From: Botryosphaeria dothidea
Taxonomy: Eukaryota > Ascomycota > Dothideomycetes > Botryosphaeriales > Botryosphaeriaceae
NCBI GenBank assembly: GCA_011503125.2
Contig: WWBZ02000033.1
Span: 3,968,001-4,032,000, forward strand
Direction of reading: 5' to 3'
DNA: 64,000 nucleotides
The position numbers were made by a program, and so were the translations under genes. Below are positions 23,613-33,740 of the stretch, in pieces. The first letter of the stretch is position 1. Every line of letters starts with the position of its first letter. The notes beneath the pieces were generated by a model that was not told where the DNA came from, ran no database searches, and saw only the letters and a list, made by a program, of their open reading frames with translations.

Positions 23613-24091
23613 ATGCCCAAGGAGAAGACCACATCCCGCAAGACCAAGGCCAGCAAGGCTGATGGCAAGAAGAAGAAGGGTACGTTTCCTCGCACCTGCA
23701 CTGCGTGGGCCATGACTGACAGCATCCTAGATCCCAACGCACCCAAGCGTGGTCTTTCGGCCTACATGTTCTTTGCCAATGACATGCGCGACAAGGTTCG
23801 CGAAGAGAACCCGGGCATCAAGTTCGGTACGTCGCCATCCCCCATCTACTGTTTGTCGTTACACGGTTACTCACGCCACCAATAGGTGAGGTTGGCAAGA
23901 TCCTGGGTGAGAGGTGGAAGGCTCTTTCCGACAAGCAGCGCGCTCCCTACGAGGCGAAGGCTGCCAACGACAAGAAGCGCTACGAGGATGAGAAGGCTGC
24001 CTACAACGCGGTATGTCCCCAAAGCGTGACCCTGTGAACACATAACTGACTCGCGCAGGCTGGTGATGACGAGGATGAGGCATCGGAGTAA
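23613..24091 (+). CDS. NHP6: NHP6-type HMG-box chromatin protein
   Basis: Four exons: 23613-23679, 23731-23826, 23886-24010, 24059-24091 (106 aa). All introns are GT-AG and 48-59 nt. The basic N-terminus (about residues 1-22, many Lys) is followed by one HMG box (about 23-95). Landmarks are [38 protein letters not shown] and [19 protein letters not shown], then a short acidic tail (DDEDEASE). Size and layout fit yeast Nhp6, a nuclear non-histone protein that bends DNA and helps FACT and transcription complexes. The start has a good context (gcaaccATGC). A 5'-UTR intron of about 343 nt (23251 gtaagt to 23593 ttgcag) is likely. Family assignment is firm; the exact role is inferred. Confidence 0.95.
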
Positions 24092-26399
24092 AGCTCCCGC
24101 TACCTCATTCACCTGATCTCTCATCAACTACTCCTTGAGTCTGCCTCTTTCGCGGTCTTTTGCTGTTTTACTCTGCGGCGTTGGCAGGGTGAGGCAGGTC
24201 GTGCGGTTTACATGATCGGATGAACCGCGTTTTTCGTCACAACAATTACTGGTATCTGCTGTCCTACTTGCTTTGCGAGGCGCGTTCGGGGAAGGCCTGG
24301 TCTACCATTTCTTTCCGGACGGGTGGTCGGTTTTCACGGGGATAACGATACCGGGGGATTCTAAACATGGAAAGCATCAGGATCACTGACTGGCTGAGCA
24401 TGCTCGTTCTTACATAGCGGGCGCGCAACAAAAGCGGTTCTCAATTGGCGATTGCGCCAATAGCTGCAGACGCAGGTCAGCATCAACGAACAGCAAAACA
24501 ATGATCCTTCTAATGCCTTTTCTCTCTCTCTCCCTCGGGTTCAAATGTATACTAGAAGCAGTTTTGCTATGGAATGAGATAATTTCCTATTACGGGTTCT
24601 TGGCTTTCGTCATCCTGTGCCTAGCTCCCGGGGTCAGTTGCAGGACCCCCGCTCTCTCCCTCACAAGCGGCGAGATCAGCGGGAATCTGGAATCCCTCTT
24701 TTTGAGCCTCACTCCCTTCCGCAATCAGAGATCTACAAATAGACTTTTCCAATGCGAGGGTGCCTGGAGATCGTCGCCGAGGCTGTCGCAAGGCCGCGAT
24801 GCCGCGATGCTTGATGACTCTTAAGCTGGGACTAGTTCCACATTCTGCGTGGGGGACGAAACAAGAGCACGTGGGCGAAGAAGCACGATCCCTCCCCAAC
24901 TGTTTGCAGAGATAAAGTTTTGCTCAACCGGCGGCTATGCGGTACGCGGACAGTCAAGGAGAAGCGTTGAGTTGCCGTAGCGTGCACACACCGGCGACCG
25001 TCTCACCGGCCATTTCCCTCGTCCACAAAATACACAGCGCGCGGCTGTTTCCCATGCGTGAGTTTTTGCCTTCATCCTACCTAACATGCTACCGGTCTAT
25101 ACTAGAACACCCATCTCGCGGCAATGACCATCTTGTTCCACAGACCTTCCCCTCCCTCTCTCCGCTCACCGGTCACGGTCGATCTGCCCAATTCTCTTCC
25201 CAACAAATCCCGCGCCCTCTTTCCCGACCCAGGAGCACTCATCAGGCAAATGAGAAATACACAGCATCTGAGTGGCCAACAACAACCGCGCCGCAGCCAC
25301 TTCAGATATGAGATACGCGATATCGTGCGAAAGAGACTAGGGTCGGCGGCACGGCCAACCCCTTGATTTCTATGAGAGAACGAGATAAATAGGAACTTGC
25401 CGCTCGATACAGAAGTATTGCTTTGCCCTTGTCTCAACCAAAAATGGATGGGGGACTGGGCCTTGAAATAAAAAAAAAGGAGCCAACAGAAAGATACCGA
25501 AAGGCGCTGACAATAATCCCTCTGTTCATGTCAGAACGAGACCGGGGATTTTGGTCATATGGACAGAAGTAAGTCACCGAAGTAACGTGCCGAACATACG
25601 ATGCGAAGGGAAAAGAGAAGAAAAAAATAACGCGTGATAATTCCAGTGTTGTTGTTTCCTTTGCCTCGACATGAATAATTCACTGTACACACGAAAACGC
25701 AGGGTCTGCGGTGAGCTGGCAGAGATGCGGGGTTTTATCAGGACGTGCCAGCGCAGAGCGGAGGGACAGCAGGAAAATGGCAGGCGAAGGGCAGATCATG
25801 GGCCGTTTTCTGGTCTGATGTTGAGACACACCAGGTCCCGCCTTCTTCCGCCCTGGTCACCGCTCTCCAAATCTGGGCAGTCTTCATGGCCTGTGGTTGC
25901 GCGGTGATGATGCGACCGAAGCAAGACTTCAAGAATGAGAGTACATTTGAGTGGCTCAGTAGAATGCATCTCCAATTATATTGGTCTATCCAGTGAAAAT
26001 CGTCAAGTTTCAAATCCATTGAAGGGGTTTGTCAGGTTATTCTACGTTAAAACATCGCAATTCTTTATATTCTTCCAACCGAAGCCCTTCGCTGCCCTTG
26101 ATTGTCGAACAAAATAGAGGGCAAGACCAGGAGCAACGATCTATTATAGTCGTTCTTTAATCATGCACGTAAAAGGGAAACCCCCAATTTGTGGAGGGCG
26201 GCGAGCAAAGAAGTCGCCGAAGGTATCGTCTCATCCATCTCGTATCTCCTGGATCCTTTTTTTCTGCAAGCCCCGCGGGAGAAACTGCAGTTACATGCAG
26301 ATATATTTACACCCACGAAAAGCGCCGAATGTGATGCATTGGAAATGTTGTGCGCCACTGATGGCGTGGACCCGGTCATGTCGCTCGAAAATGGGGAAA
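24092..26399. other. Intergenic, no convincing gene
   Basis: This is the 3' flank of the HMG-box gene and the 3' flank of HMG-CoA synthase, which converge here. The short frames present overlap on both strands and lack introns or motifs. I see no repeat or RNA gene in it. Confidence 0.5.
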
Positions 26400-27952
26400 T
26401 CAAGCCTTGATGGCGTACTTCCTCTGGAACATCTCGTCGACCTCCTCGAGGTAGTAGGTGCCAGGGAAGATCCTGTCGGTGGAGCCCTGGGGCTTGTAGC
26501 CCTTCTTGAGATGAGCCTGCTCGCGGAGGTTGCACATCTGATGCGATCGTCAGCTTGTTTTCTTCAGCGCGGGGCCAGGTCAACTTACGTCATCGTAGGT
26601 TTGAGGGGGAACGACCTCACGCGCATCCAGGCGCTTGTGCAGGTCGACCTTCTCAACGATGTCCTTGGTGCTGCCATTGACCTTTAGGGAGAGCAGCGAC
26701 GCGGCGAGACCACTGCCGTAGCTGAAAACACCAATACGCTTGCCCTGGAGCTCGTCCGAGGAGACGTTGCTGAGCAAGCTGATAAGACCGCCCCACACGC
26801 TACCGCTGTACATGTTACCGCACATGGTGGGAACCTGAATGGCGGGCTGGACGCGGCTAGCGAAGCGCTTCTTGGTCTGCAAAGGTCTTAGCCGACACGA
26901 ACGAAATATTCTCTGCGGGACGTATTCAACTTACCAGACCCATGAAAGTCTTCTCGATCGTCTTATCAGTGATCGAGGCGGTGTAGTCGAGGTTCAGAAG
27001 CTCGCCGGGGACCTCGGCGAAAAAGGGGTTGTTGGGGTCCTTCAGGTAGTCGTTGTAGAGCAGGCGGGCGTACGACTTAGCGACGAGCTTGCAAGTAGGG
27101 GCGTGGAAAGCCATGTAGTCAAAGCGGTCGAGCGGGACCTCCTTGTCGGCGGTGGCGCCGTTGGTGCCGTTGGAGTGGCCATTTTCCTGACTGGCGAGCT
27201 TCTCCTCGCGGGCGTTGTAGGCCTTGTAACAGGCATCAACAGCCTCGGTGTAGCAGCGGACGGAGTAGTGGCCGTCGACGTAAGGGTACTCGCTGGTGAG
27301 GTCAGGCTTGTAGAAATCGTAGACGTGAGCCATGTAGGTGCCACGGAGACCGGGCTCGAAGACGACGGGCGCGTCGGGACCGATGAGGAGGGCAACGCAG
27401 CCAGCACCGCCAGTCGGGCGGGCATTTCCCTTCTTGTAGAGAGCAATGTCACCAGCAACAACAATCGCGTCGCGGCCGTCCCAGGCGGAGGACTCAACCC
27501 AGTTGACGGTGTTGAAAACAGCGTTTGTGCCGCCGTAGCAGGCGTTCACGGTGTCGACACCCTCGATGTTGGTGTTGCCGGACTCAGCGAAGAGCTGCAT
27601 AAGCACCGACTTGACAGACTTGGACTTGTCGAGCAGAGTCTCGGTGCCGACCTCGAGGCGGCCAATGTTCTTGGGATCGACATTGTACTTCTTGATGAGC
27701 GACGAGACGGCGGTGAGGGCAAGCGAGTAGATGTCTGGTAGCCCACGGCGTTAGTGCTGGGAGCGAAGGAAGCGGGAAGACGGGCAGGCGCATACCTTCC
27801 CGGTCGTCGCAGAAGCTCATCTTGGTCTGGCCCAGGCCGATGGTGTACTTCCCCTGGGAAACGCCATCGAACTTCTCGAGCTCTGCCTGGTCGACGCACT
27901 GAGCGGGGAAGTACAGCTCGGCGGCCTTGATGCCGATGTTCTGGGGAGCCAT
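26400..27952 (-). CDS. ERG13: Hydroxymethylglutaryl-CoA synthase
   Basis: Four exons on the - strand: 27952-27796, 27734-26935, 26876-26589, 26537-26400 (460 aa). Introns are 51-61 nt, GT-AG. The enzyme condenses acetyl-CoA with acetoacetyl-CoA to HMG-CoA in the mevalonate/ergosterol pathway, in the cytosol. The N-terminus [16 protein letters not shown] is typical. The catalytic residues are present: Glu80 in [16 protein letters not shown], Cys118 in [10 protein letters not shown], and His263 in [10 protein letters not shown]. The C-terminal block [18 protein letters not shown] is complete. Length matches the family. A large antisense frame (26839-27741) is only its shadow. The start ATG at 27952 is the first in frame and lies directly upstream of conserved sequence. 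Confidence 0.97.
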
Positions 27953-29372
27953 TGTGACGGTTGTGCGTGCGAAGGGCTGTGGAATTGGTGTGGCAGAGCA
28001 GAGGGCGGGAATGAGGAGGAAAGTGGGTTGAGAGGCAGCGACGTGGGCGAGGACCGGGAGCTCAACGTTCTCAAAGAAATCTTAAGGACGGAGCAGGGAC
28101 CCATGGCCACTTAGGGGCCCGCCGTGCGAAGGACAGCTGTATGCGGCTTAGGCCAGGCACACGATAAGGCCTATTAGCCACACCGCTCTCCGCGCCGCCG
28201 CAAATGAGAAGACAACTCTGCTCCTCCGCTGCTGTGCCACGGCTGCACACGCAAGCCCTCCTCGCCGCTGTCATCACCTCGTGCAGCATGCTTAAATGCA
28301 GGCACCCGTCAGCCTTCTCCTCGCCTTACGCTCACCGCGACTGCTGCCTGCACTGATGGCCTCATTCAGCACAACTCAGCCCTCCTCGCTTGCGCACCCT
28401 AAGCCCGCCATGCCGCCATCCAACCCGCCGCTCCTCATTTGCCTGCAAGTGCCGCGCCTCTCGTATGATTGAGCCCGCCGAGAGCCGTTATCGGTCGAAA
28501 AGATCTTATCCGATCTTGTTGCTGCGCAACCGCCCGGCAGATTTTCCTGGCCGCTGCTCCACGCACCCCACCCCGCGACATGATTTTACGTAGAAGCTCC
28601 CCTCCATGCGGAATCTTACGGACCAACCCGCCGCCTTTCCCGCACACCCTCTTCAATATCCCGAGAAGCCAACTCGGCACCCCGATCCTGATTGATCTTA
28701 TCTCCGATCGAATCTTCTCCCATCTTTCTACTCTTCCCTGCGCTTTTTGCTCACACTCTCGGAAACCCGCCCTAAATGTAAGCCTCTCGCTTTCTGCAAC
28801 CACTAAGCGCTCCACAGTCTGTCTTCCTCTTACTTCTTTTCTTCGGATTTCGGAGCCATTGCATTGTCAGCTGTCATACTTTGTGAATGTTCTTTTCTAT
28901 CCCGCGCAGCCGGGCTTTTTTCACGAGAAATCCGCCGCCACGAAAACATCCCGTCTATGAGAAACCCTCCGATCTCGCTCCACTTTGCATGAAGCCACCT
29001 GCAGAATACAGATTCAAGTCCACGATATGGTCGGTATCCGCGGCAGAAAACAAAATCTTCTCACTCGCGTAGCAAAAGCACGCAAGGCCTCGAACAACGC
29101 CCTCGAATACGCCAGCCACGTTCGTCAACTGAACCATGCCCCACTGGAAATTTCCGCATTCTGGGTCCGACGGGCAGAATCTGTGTCATGGCAATTGGAA
29201 CGTCCCTCGAGATATCCACTACCAATCAAGTCAGCTCAAGATCGCTTGCTCCAAATTGTCTGCAAAAAGAAAATCCTCTCCTACCTCAGACATTTCTCCA
29301 CAATCGCTTTCCAGACCAAAACGCAACCCTTCTAGGGTCTCTCAGGCGCTTGTAGAAGAAGAGCAAAAGAGA
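27953..29372. other. Intergenic, HMG-CoA synthase upstream region
   Basis: About 1.4 kb between the synthase start and the tRNA gene. Frames at 28390-29335 overlap on both strands without recognisable domains. I annotate no gene. It likely contains the synthase promoter. Confidence 0.5.
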
Positions 29373-29510
29373 TGCGTCGGCCGGGAATCGAACCCGGGGC
29401 TCATCGAAACTGATGTTGAGCATCTTGAAGGATTCATCAGAGGGTATTCCTTGGGATGTATCAACAACTTTTCTTGGCAACGATGAATTTTACCACTAAA
29501 CCACCAACGC
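29373..29510 (-). tRNA. tRNA-Gly (anticodon GCC) with a 67-nt intron
   Basis: The - strand 5' half starts GCGTTGG at 29510, has the D-arm/A-box GGTTTAGTGGTAAAATT and runs to the anticodon stem CATCG and loop TTGCCA. The intron occupies 29474-29408. The 3' half resumes with T-CGATG, the T-arm CCCGG-GTTCGAT-TCCCGG (B box) and acceptor strand CCGACGC plus discriminator A at 29373. The exons total 71 nt, exactly tRNA-Gly size. The acceptor pairs with one G-U, and all other stems pair. The intron sits one base 3' of the anticodon, the canonical position, but at 67 nt it is long for a fungal tRNA intron. Confidence 0.92.
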
Positions 29511-31247
29511 GATGCTGCTCGTTAGAAAGAGCGTATAAAGTTTTCCGTTATCAAGGAGACTGTACGCGTTGGGAGCCAAGCGCGACGTTGGCCGTCGTGG
29601 CATAGCGATGTGTGGAAAGAGAAGCTTGCATCCGACGACAAGGATCATACCACTCAACTACCAGCACTTCGCGCTACTGCCTCTTCAAAAGCGGTATTGA
29701 GCTACCGATGTGGAGAGAGGCGTTGGTCACCGTTATGCCGCAAGAAACTGCCACTCCAAACCGTAATCTGGGTATGCAGGTATCGACGAATGTGTCTTGC
29801 TTCTACTTCAGCGCTGGCCTATCACCAGTGTGCCATTTGTTACACCAGTAGGTTAGTATGCAACCCCACATCTCGTCGTGCTTATCTTGCAGGCGGTATT
29901 TGGTAAAAAGTATCGAGCATCTGTGAGGTCGTTTTCAACAGTAAGTACATGAGTGAAGCGAAGCGCTAGGAGCCTAAATATGGGAGGTCAGTTAGGTCAT
30001 TCACATTCGCACTGTGTCTCCTGCTCCTGAGTTTCTATTGCACCAAATCCTGATAACAATCTGGAATTCAAAAGCAACATGCTCAAGCTTGTTCATTCCC
30101 GAGGTTTCTTCTCTTTCAAGTTAAAAGAACACCCCACGCTATCCCTCGGAGGCCTCATCAGATGCTGGTCCATCCAGTGTTCAGCTCGTGCCTCGGTTAA
30201 GCCGGACTTTCCAACCAATACATCCTATTCATCTACAGAGGCAAATGGCACGGTCCCCCTTTATCCATGTCCTTCATGCGGGGGCACGGATATCTCCTGC
30301 GTACGTTTATGCAACAGCCCTATCCTTTCGGCATGAGTTGGGATGGATGGAACCCCTTAGGCGGTCGGCACGCCTATTGCAGCACCAAACAGTCCTGGCT
30401 CGGGCACTTGAAGCCGACAGTCTTCACTGTCCATTCGCCTCCGGACGACTCCTTCATGTCACCATGTTCCATCCATTCTCGCTATCATAAAACGAGGGAA
30501 CCCACCGCAGAGCCTATTCCGGCCATTGTTGTCGGAAGATTTCAACGAAGCTATCCCCCGCCGCAGGTGGAAGGTGCTCAAGCATAAGCATTTACTGGCC
30601 AAGCGAAACCACAACGGCTTTTCCCGTATTCCTTTAAACACAATGGTTGTTGAGTCGAAACCGCATGGAAGCTCGAGCCTTTTTTTTCTTTTTACTCAAG
30701 GGATGACAAGTGGTCCCACGTCTCATTTTGCGACCTGTTACCAACGGCGGACTGATGCACGGCGTATGCTCGGTGTATGATGTCGGCAAAGTATCCGACT
30801 ATACGGTACAGTACGACCGACTGCTAGAGCACATTGCACAGGCTGGTGGCAAATGCCGGCGTACAATGTAACATAGAGTGAGTTTTCGGCTGAATTTGCT
30901 TCTCGGCACAGCGTTCCGAAGCGATGGTTGAGCTCACAAGGCCAATTTTCCACTTACCTAGGCATTTCTCCAAACGCAAACCAGTGATTGGGCCCAACCC
31001 TAGAAATTTGGCATATGAGCTCACATGAGATTTGAAGTAGTCGTACGGGCGTGGATGTTGTCAATTCTCCTGGACAGACATGCGGAAAACTTTGATTCCC
31101 CATGCGTCTTTGCGCTTGCTGCAGCAATACTTTTCGCATCGGCTTCGGAACAGTAAAGATTCGCGAATCGTCAGGCAAACGACTATCGTACCCCGAGCCA
31201 CGGACAATCGATCTGCAGTCAGAGACCGAATATTGAACGGACCAGTT
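29511..31247. other. Intergenic, no convincing gene
   Basis: Several 60-110 aa frames overlap on both strands (for example 30079-30587). None shows a domain, signal peptide or plausible introns. The right edge is the 15-bp target duplication of the SINE (31248-31262). Confidence 0.45.
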
Positions 31248-31262
31248 CTATGTATTTCGATT
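31248..31262. repeat. Target-site duplication of the SINE, left copy
   Basis: The 15-mer ctatgtatttcgatt at 31248-31262 recurs exactly at 31875-31889, after the SINE tail. Up to four bases of the right copy could equally be tail (ctat), so the duplication is at least 11 bp. Confidence 0.9.
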
Positions 31263-31269
31263 GGCGGGG

Positions 31270-31341
31270 TAGTGTATTGGTAGGGTGCACTTCCACGGTA
31301 ACCTGGCCTTTCTGGGGTGGCACAGGTTCTAAGTTCGAATC
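31270..31341 (+). promoter_or_regulatory. Internal Pol III promoter of the SINE (A and B boxes)
   Basis: A box TAGTGTATTGG fits TRGYNNANNGG at every position. B box GTTCGAATC fits GTTCRANNC. Start-to-start spacing is 63 nt, inside the usual range for tRNA-type promoters. Confidence 0.8.
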
Positions 31342-31360
31342 TTAGACCGCTTACCTACTC

Positions 31361-31530
31361 GTGGCATGTGCGTCCCACGTTAAAAGCACACGTACCCGCG
31401 TTCTCCCTAGCGGTGATAAGGGGGAAAATCCACAGGTGGTTAGGGTGGGCCACAAGTGGCATGTACGTCCCACTATAAAAGCATACGTACCCGCGTTCTC
31501 TCTGGCGGTAACAAGGGGGAGAAGGGCCAG
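31361..31530 (+). repeat. Tandem duplication inside the SINE body
   Basis: Unit 1 starts GTGGCATGTGCGTCCCACG at 31361 and unit 2 starts GTGGCATGTACGTCCCACT at 31456, a 95-bp period. The units share the motifs ACGTACCCGCGTTCTC and AAGGGGGA and differ at scattered positions, so the duplication is not new. Confidence 0.85.
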
Positions 31531-31874
31531 CTAGGCGCTTCTGAAAATAAATTTTAAGAGCGCTTTACCAGCGCTTATAAATAGGTAAGCCGGGACTTCT
31601 TACGGCTTAGTCTTAAGATTTACAGTCACCTCTCTCTATAGTTCCTCCCTCTTAGCTACTCTTCCTACTTTAGATACCGCTACCGGTATATAGAAAAAAA
31701 CCATACTAAATAGAGTATCTACGGATACTACCATTATAGATAGGGAAGGTTTTTACCCGGGCTATCCCAAGAAAGTAGCCACGGTTTCCCCTTCCATATA
31801 TACCCTTACAGATAGCCACAGCTGCATGGACCCTTCGGGGAGCTAAATCAGCTTAATTGAATTTATCTATCTAT

Positions 31875-31889
31875 CTATGTATTTCGATT
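31875..31889. repeat. Target-site duplication of the SINE, right copy
   Basis: Second copy of ctatgtatttcgatt, directly after the (TATC)n tail. Confidence 0.9.
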
Positions 31890-33740
31890 CACATCCTACC
31901 ATAGCCCTGCCCCAAGGCGATTGTTCATTTGCAGGCTGAATCAAGCCAAGTTCTGTTGATTGATCGCCTCGCCTTAAGCCTAGAAGTGGTTATGCTGTCT
32001 CACTATAATCTCTTCTGGCCCACAAGCTGCGGCACCGGCTAACAGTAATTAGGGGGGCTTCAATCTGTAGCAGTGGCTATTCCACAATTGTAGGCGCTAC
32101 AATGGACAAAGCCCATTGCTCAAATTTGGGGTGCGAACTATCGAGTTTCGGGCACTGCCAAGCAGATCCTCACGCCCAGACCCTTCCACAACCCTCCAGC
32201 TGAGGTCCCGGCTCTACCTTTCAAAAAAGCTTGAGTGTCATTTCCGAACGCACACAGAAAGCAACCATGCTGATCGATACCGTCAGTTGCCGTCGCCGTT
32301 CGAGCTGATCATTGGTCGCCAGCGCGAAGTTTGCGGAGAGCCAACGCACGAGTGAATACGAGGTATTTCTTGCGGCAACAATTTGTCGGAAGTATTCCGT
32401 CTCAAGTCTCGAGTCGCGCGCATGGCCCCACGGAGATCAGTTCGGGCCATTCCATGGCGACGAGAAGGTTGGCTCCACCCGCCGAGCGAATGCGACCGCA
32501 AGAGGGGCCGAAGAGGCCATACAAATAAGCAGAGGCTGTTTATTAAACCGAGCTGGGGGCAAAAAATAGCCTCCAACAGCGCGCCGGTGCAGCTCAGGTC
32601 CAGGGTAATGATCTCATTGCCAACAAGTCGCCCTGAGAATCCCCGGGCGAAGCTTACTGAGAGAGGCACAGTGTGGCACAGAAAATCCCACACTAGCACG
32701 CCCCACACGTGACTGGAGCGTTTCAGGATCACGCGTCAGAGTCAGCTTAAGTGTCGCAGCGCAGGTACGGCGGTTACAAAAAACGCGGCTGCGTCGTCGT
32801 GCGAAAGGGCGGCAGTTGTGAAGCGGAGGTCAGCGTATTGTCAGCACTCTATTCACTGCGCTGGGTGGGTGGGCGGCGGGCACCATGGCCGCTGATCGCT
32901 TTGGGAGGGGGGAGGGCACGGCAGACGCCAGCGGCCTGCCCGATTCGAACGGCTCGGCGGGCGAGGGGTGGCTGTCAATGGAGCAAGGGGAGGCTAAAAT
33001 CAAGGTTAATCCTGTGTATTCTGGCAGTCAAAACAGGGCCGGGGCGCAGTCGCCAGAGCTGCTGTATGGCCGCGAGGGGGTGAAGGTGTGGCTCGCCCTC
33101 CCGGCAGCACGGCATTCGCGCCTGCAGGCTGCCAGCAGCATGCCACACGCGAGGTGTCAGCCCGCGCGGTGTGACCATCGCCGGCGCCGGCCCAGAGGCG
33201 GCGGCCGCACGCTCGCGCACTGTCCCTGGCCAGGGCGAGAGCGCCCGGGGCGCCCTCGTCGCGCGGGACCCTCTGGCGGCGGATGGGGCGTGATGGGGCC
33301 GTGGAGCGAGGGGAGAAGCAGCTCTGGCGGCGATGGCTGTGCAGCGCTGTAAATAATGATGGAGTGAGAGCAGCGCTGGCAGCACCGCAGAGCGCCCTCT
33401 AGAGCAGCCCGTTTCGGTAGCGGCGGCCGGCCGTGCCTGCAGTTTTTTATGTCATGCCTGAAACGGCTCTAGTCTGAAATCATGCGCTGCCCAGTGAGTG
33501 GACCAGGCGCTCCCCGAGTCTGCCGTCTTGACCACCGGATCTCTCCACTCACTGCGCGACCACATTCATCAACACCAACACCGCCCTCGCCCCCCATCAC
33601 GTACCCGCGCCTTCCCTGCACGCCGACTCCCAGCCCGCCGCCCGCGACTTCCACCCGGCTCACGATCCTCTCCCTACCGAATTCGACTCACCACGGCGCC
33701 CTCACGCCCCCGATAAGGAGGCACTCGCTTGCCGGGCGCA
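31890..33740. other. Intergenic, no convincing gene
   Basis: Unique DNA, GC-rich from about 32750. Frames such as 32283-32732 (-) and 32885-33352 (+) overlap antisense frames and show no family features. The last few hundred bases, rich in CCACC/CCGCC, are probably promoter and 5' UTR of the next gene. Confidence 0.45.

Larger units (their letters stand above)
31263..31874 (+). mobile_element. tRNA-headed SINE with a LINE-like 3' tail
   Basis: A 612-bp insertion between perfect 15-bp duplications. The head has a perfect Pol III A box (TAGTGTATTGG, 31270-31280) and B box (GTTCGAATC, 31333-31341) with a T-stem, so it is tRNA-derived. Ends GCGG...CCGC pair. The body holds a 95-bp tandem duplication (31361-31455 and 31456 to about 31530) and a small hairpin (agcgct-ttacc-agcgct, about 31556-31572). 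The last ~50 bp (31824-31874) match the 3' end of the LINE family at 2098-2155 (GCATGGACCC, GGGAGCTA, GAATTTATCTATCTATCTA). More patchy similarity reaches back about 140 bp, around GGTTTTTRCC and GATAGCCA. There is no coding capacity. It keeps CA/TG, so it was not heavily RIPed. Confidence 0.88.

Noticed and set aside
26839..27741. 300-codon + strand open frame
   Set aside because: It lies antisense to HMG-CoA synthase exon 2, which has full catalytic motifs and clean introns. The + frame is Val/Gly-rich codon shadow.
28435..29335. Short frames upstream of HMG-CoA synthase
   Set aside because: Overlapping frames on both strands, no family features; left as promoter region.
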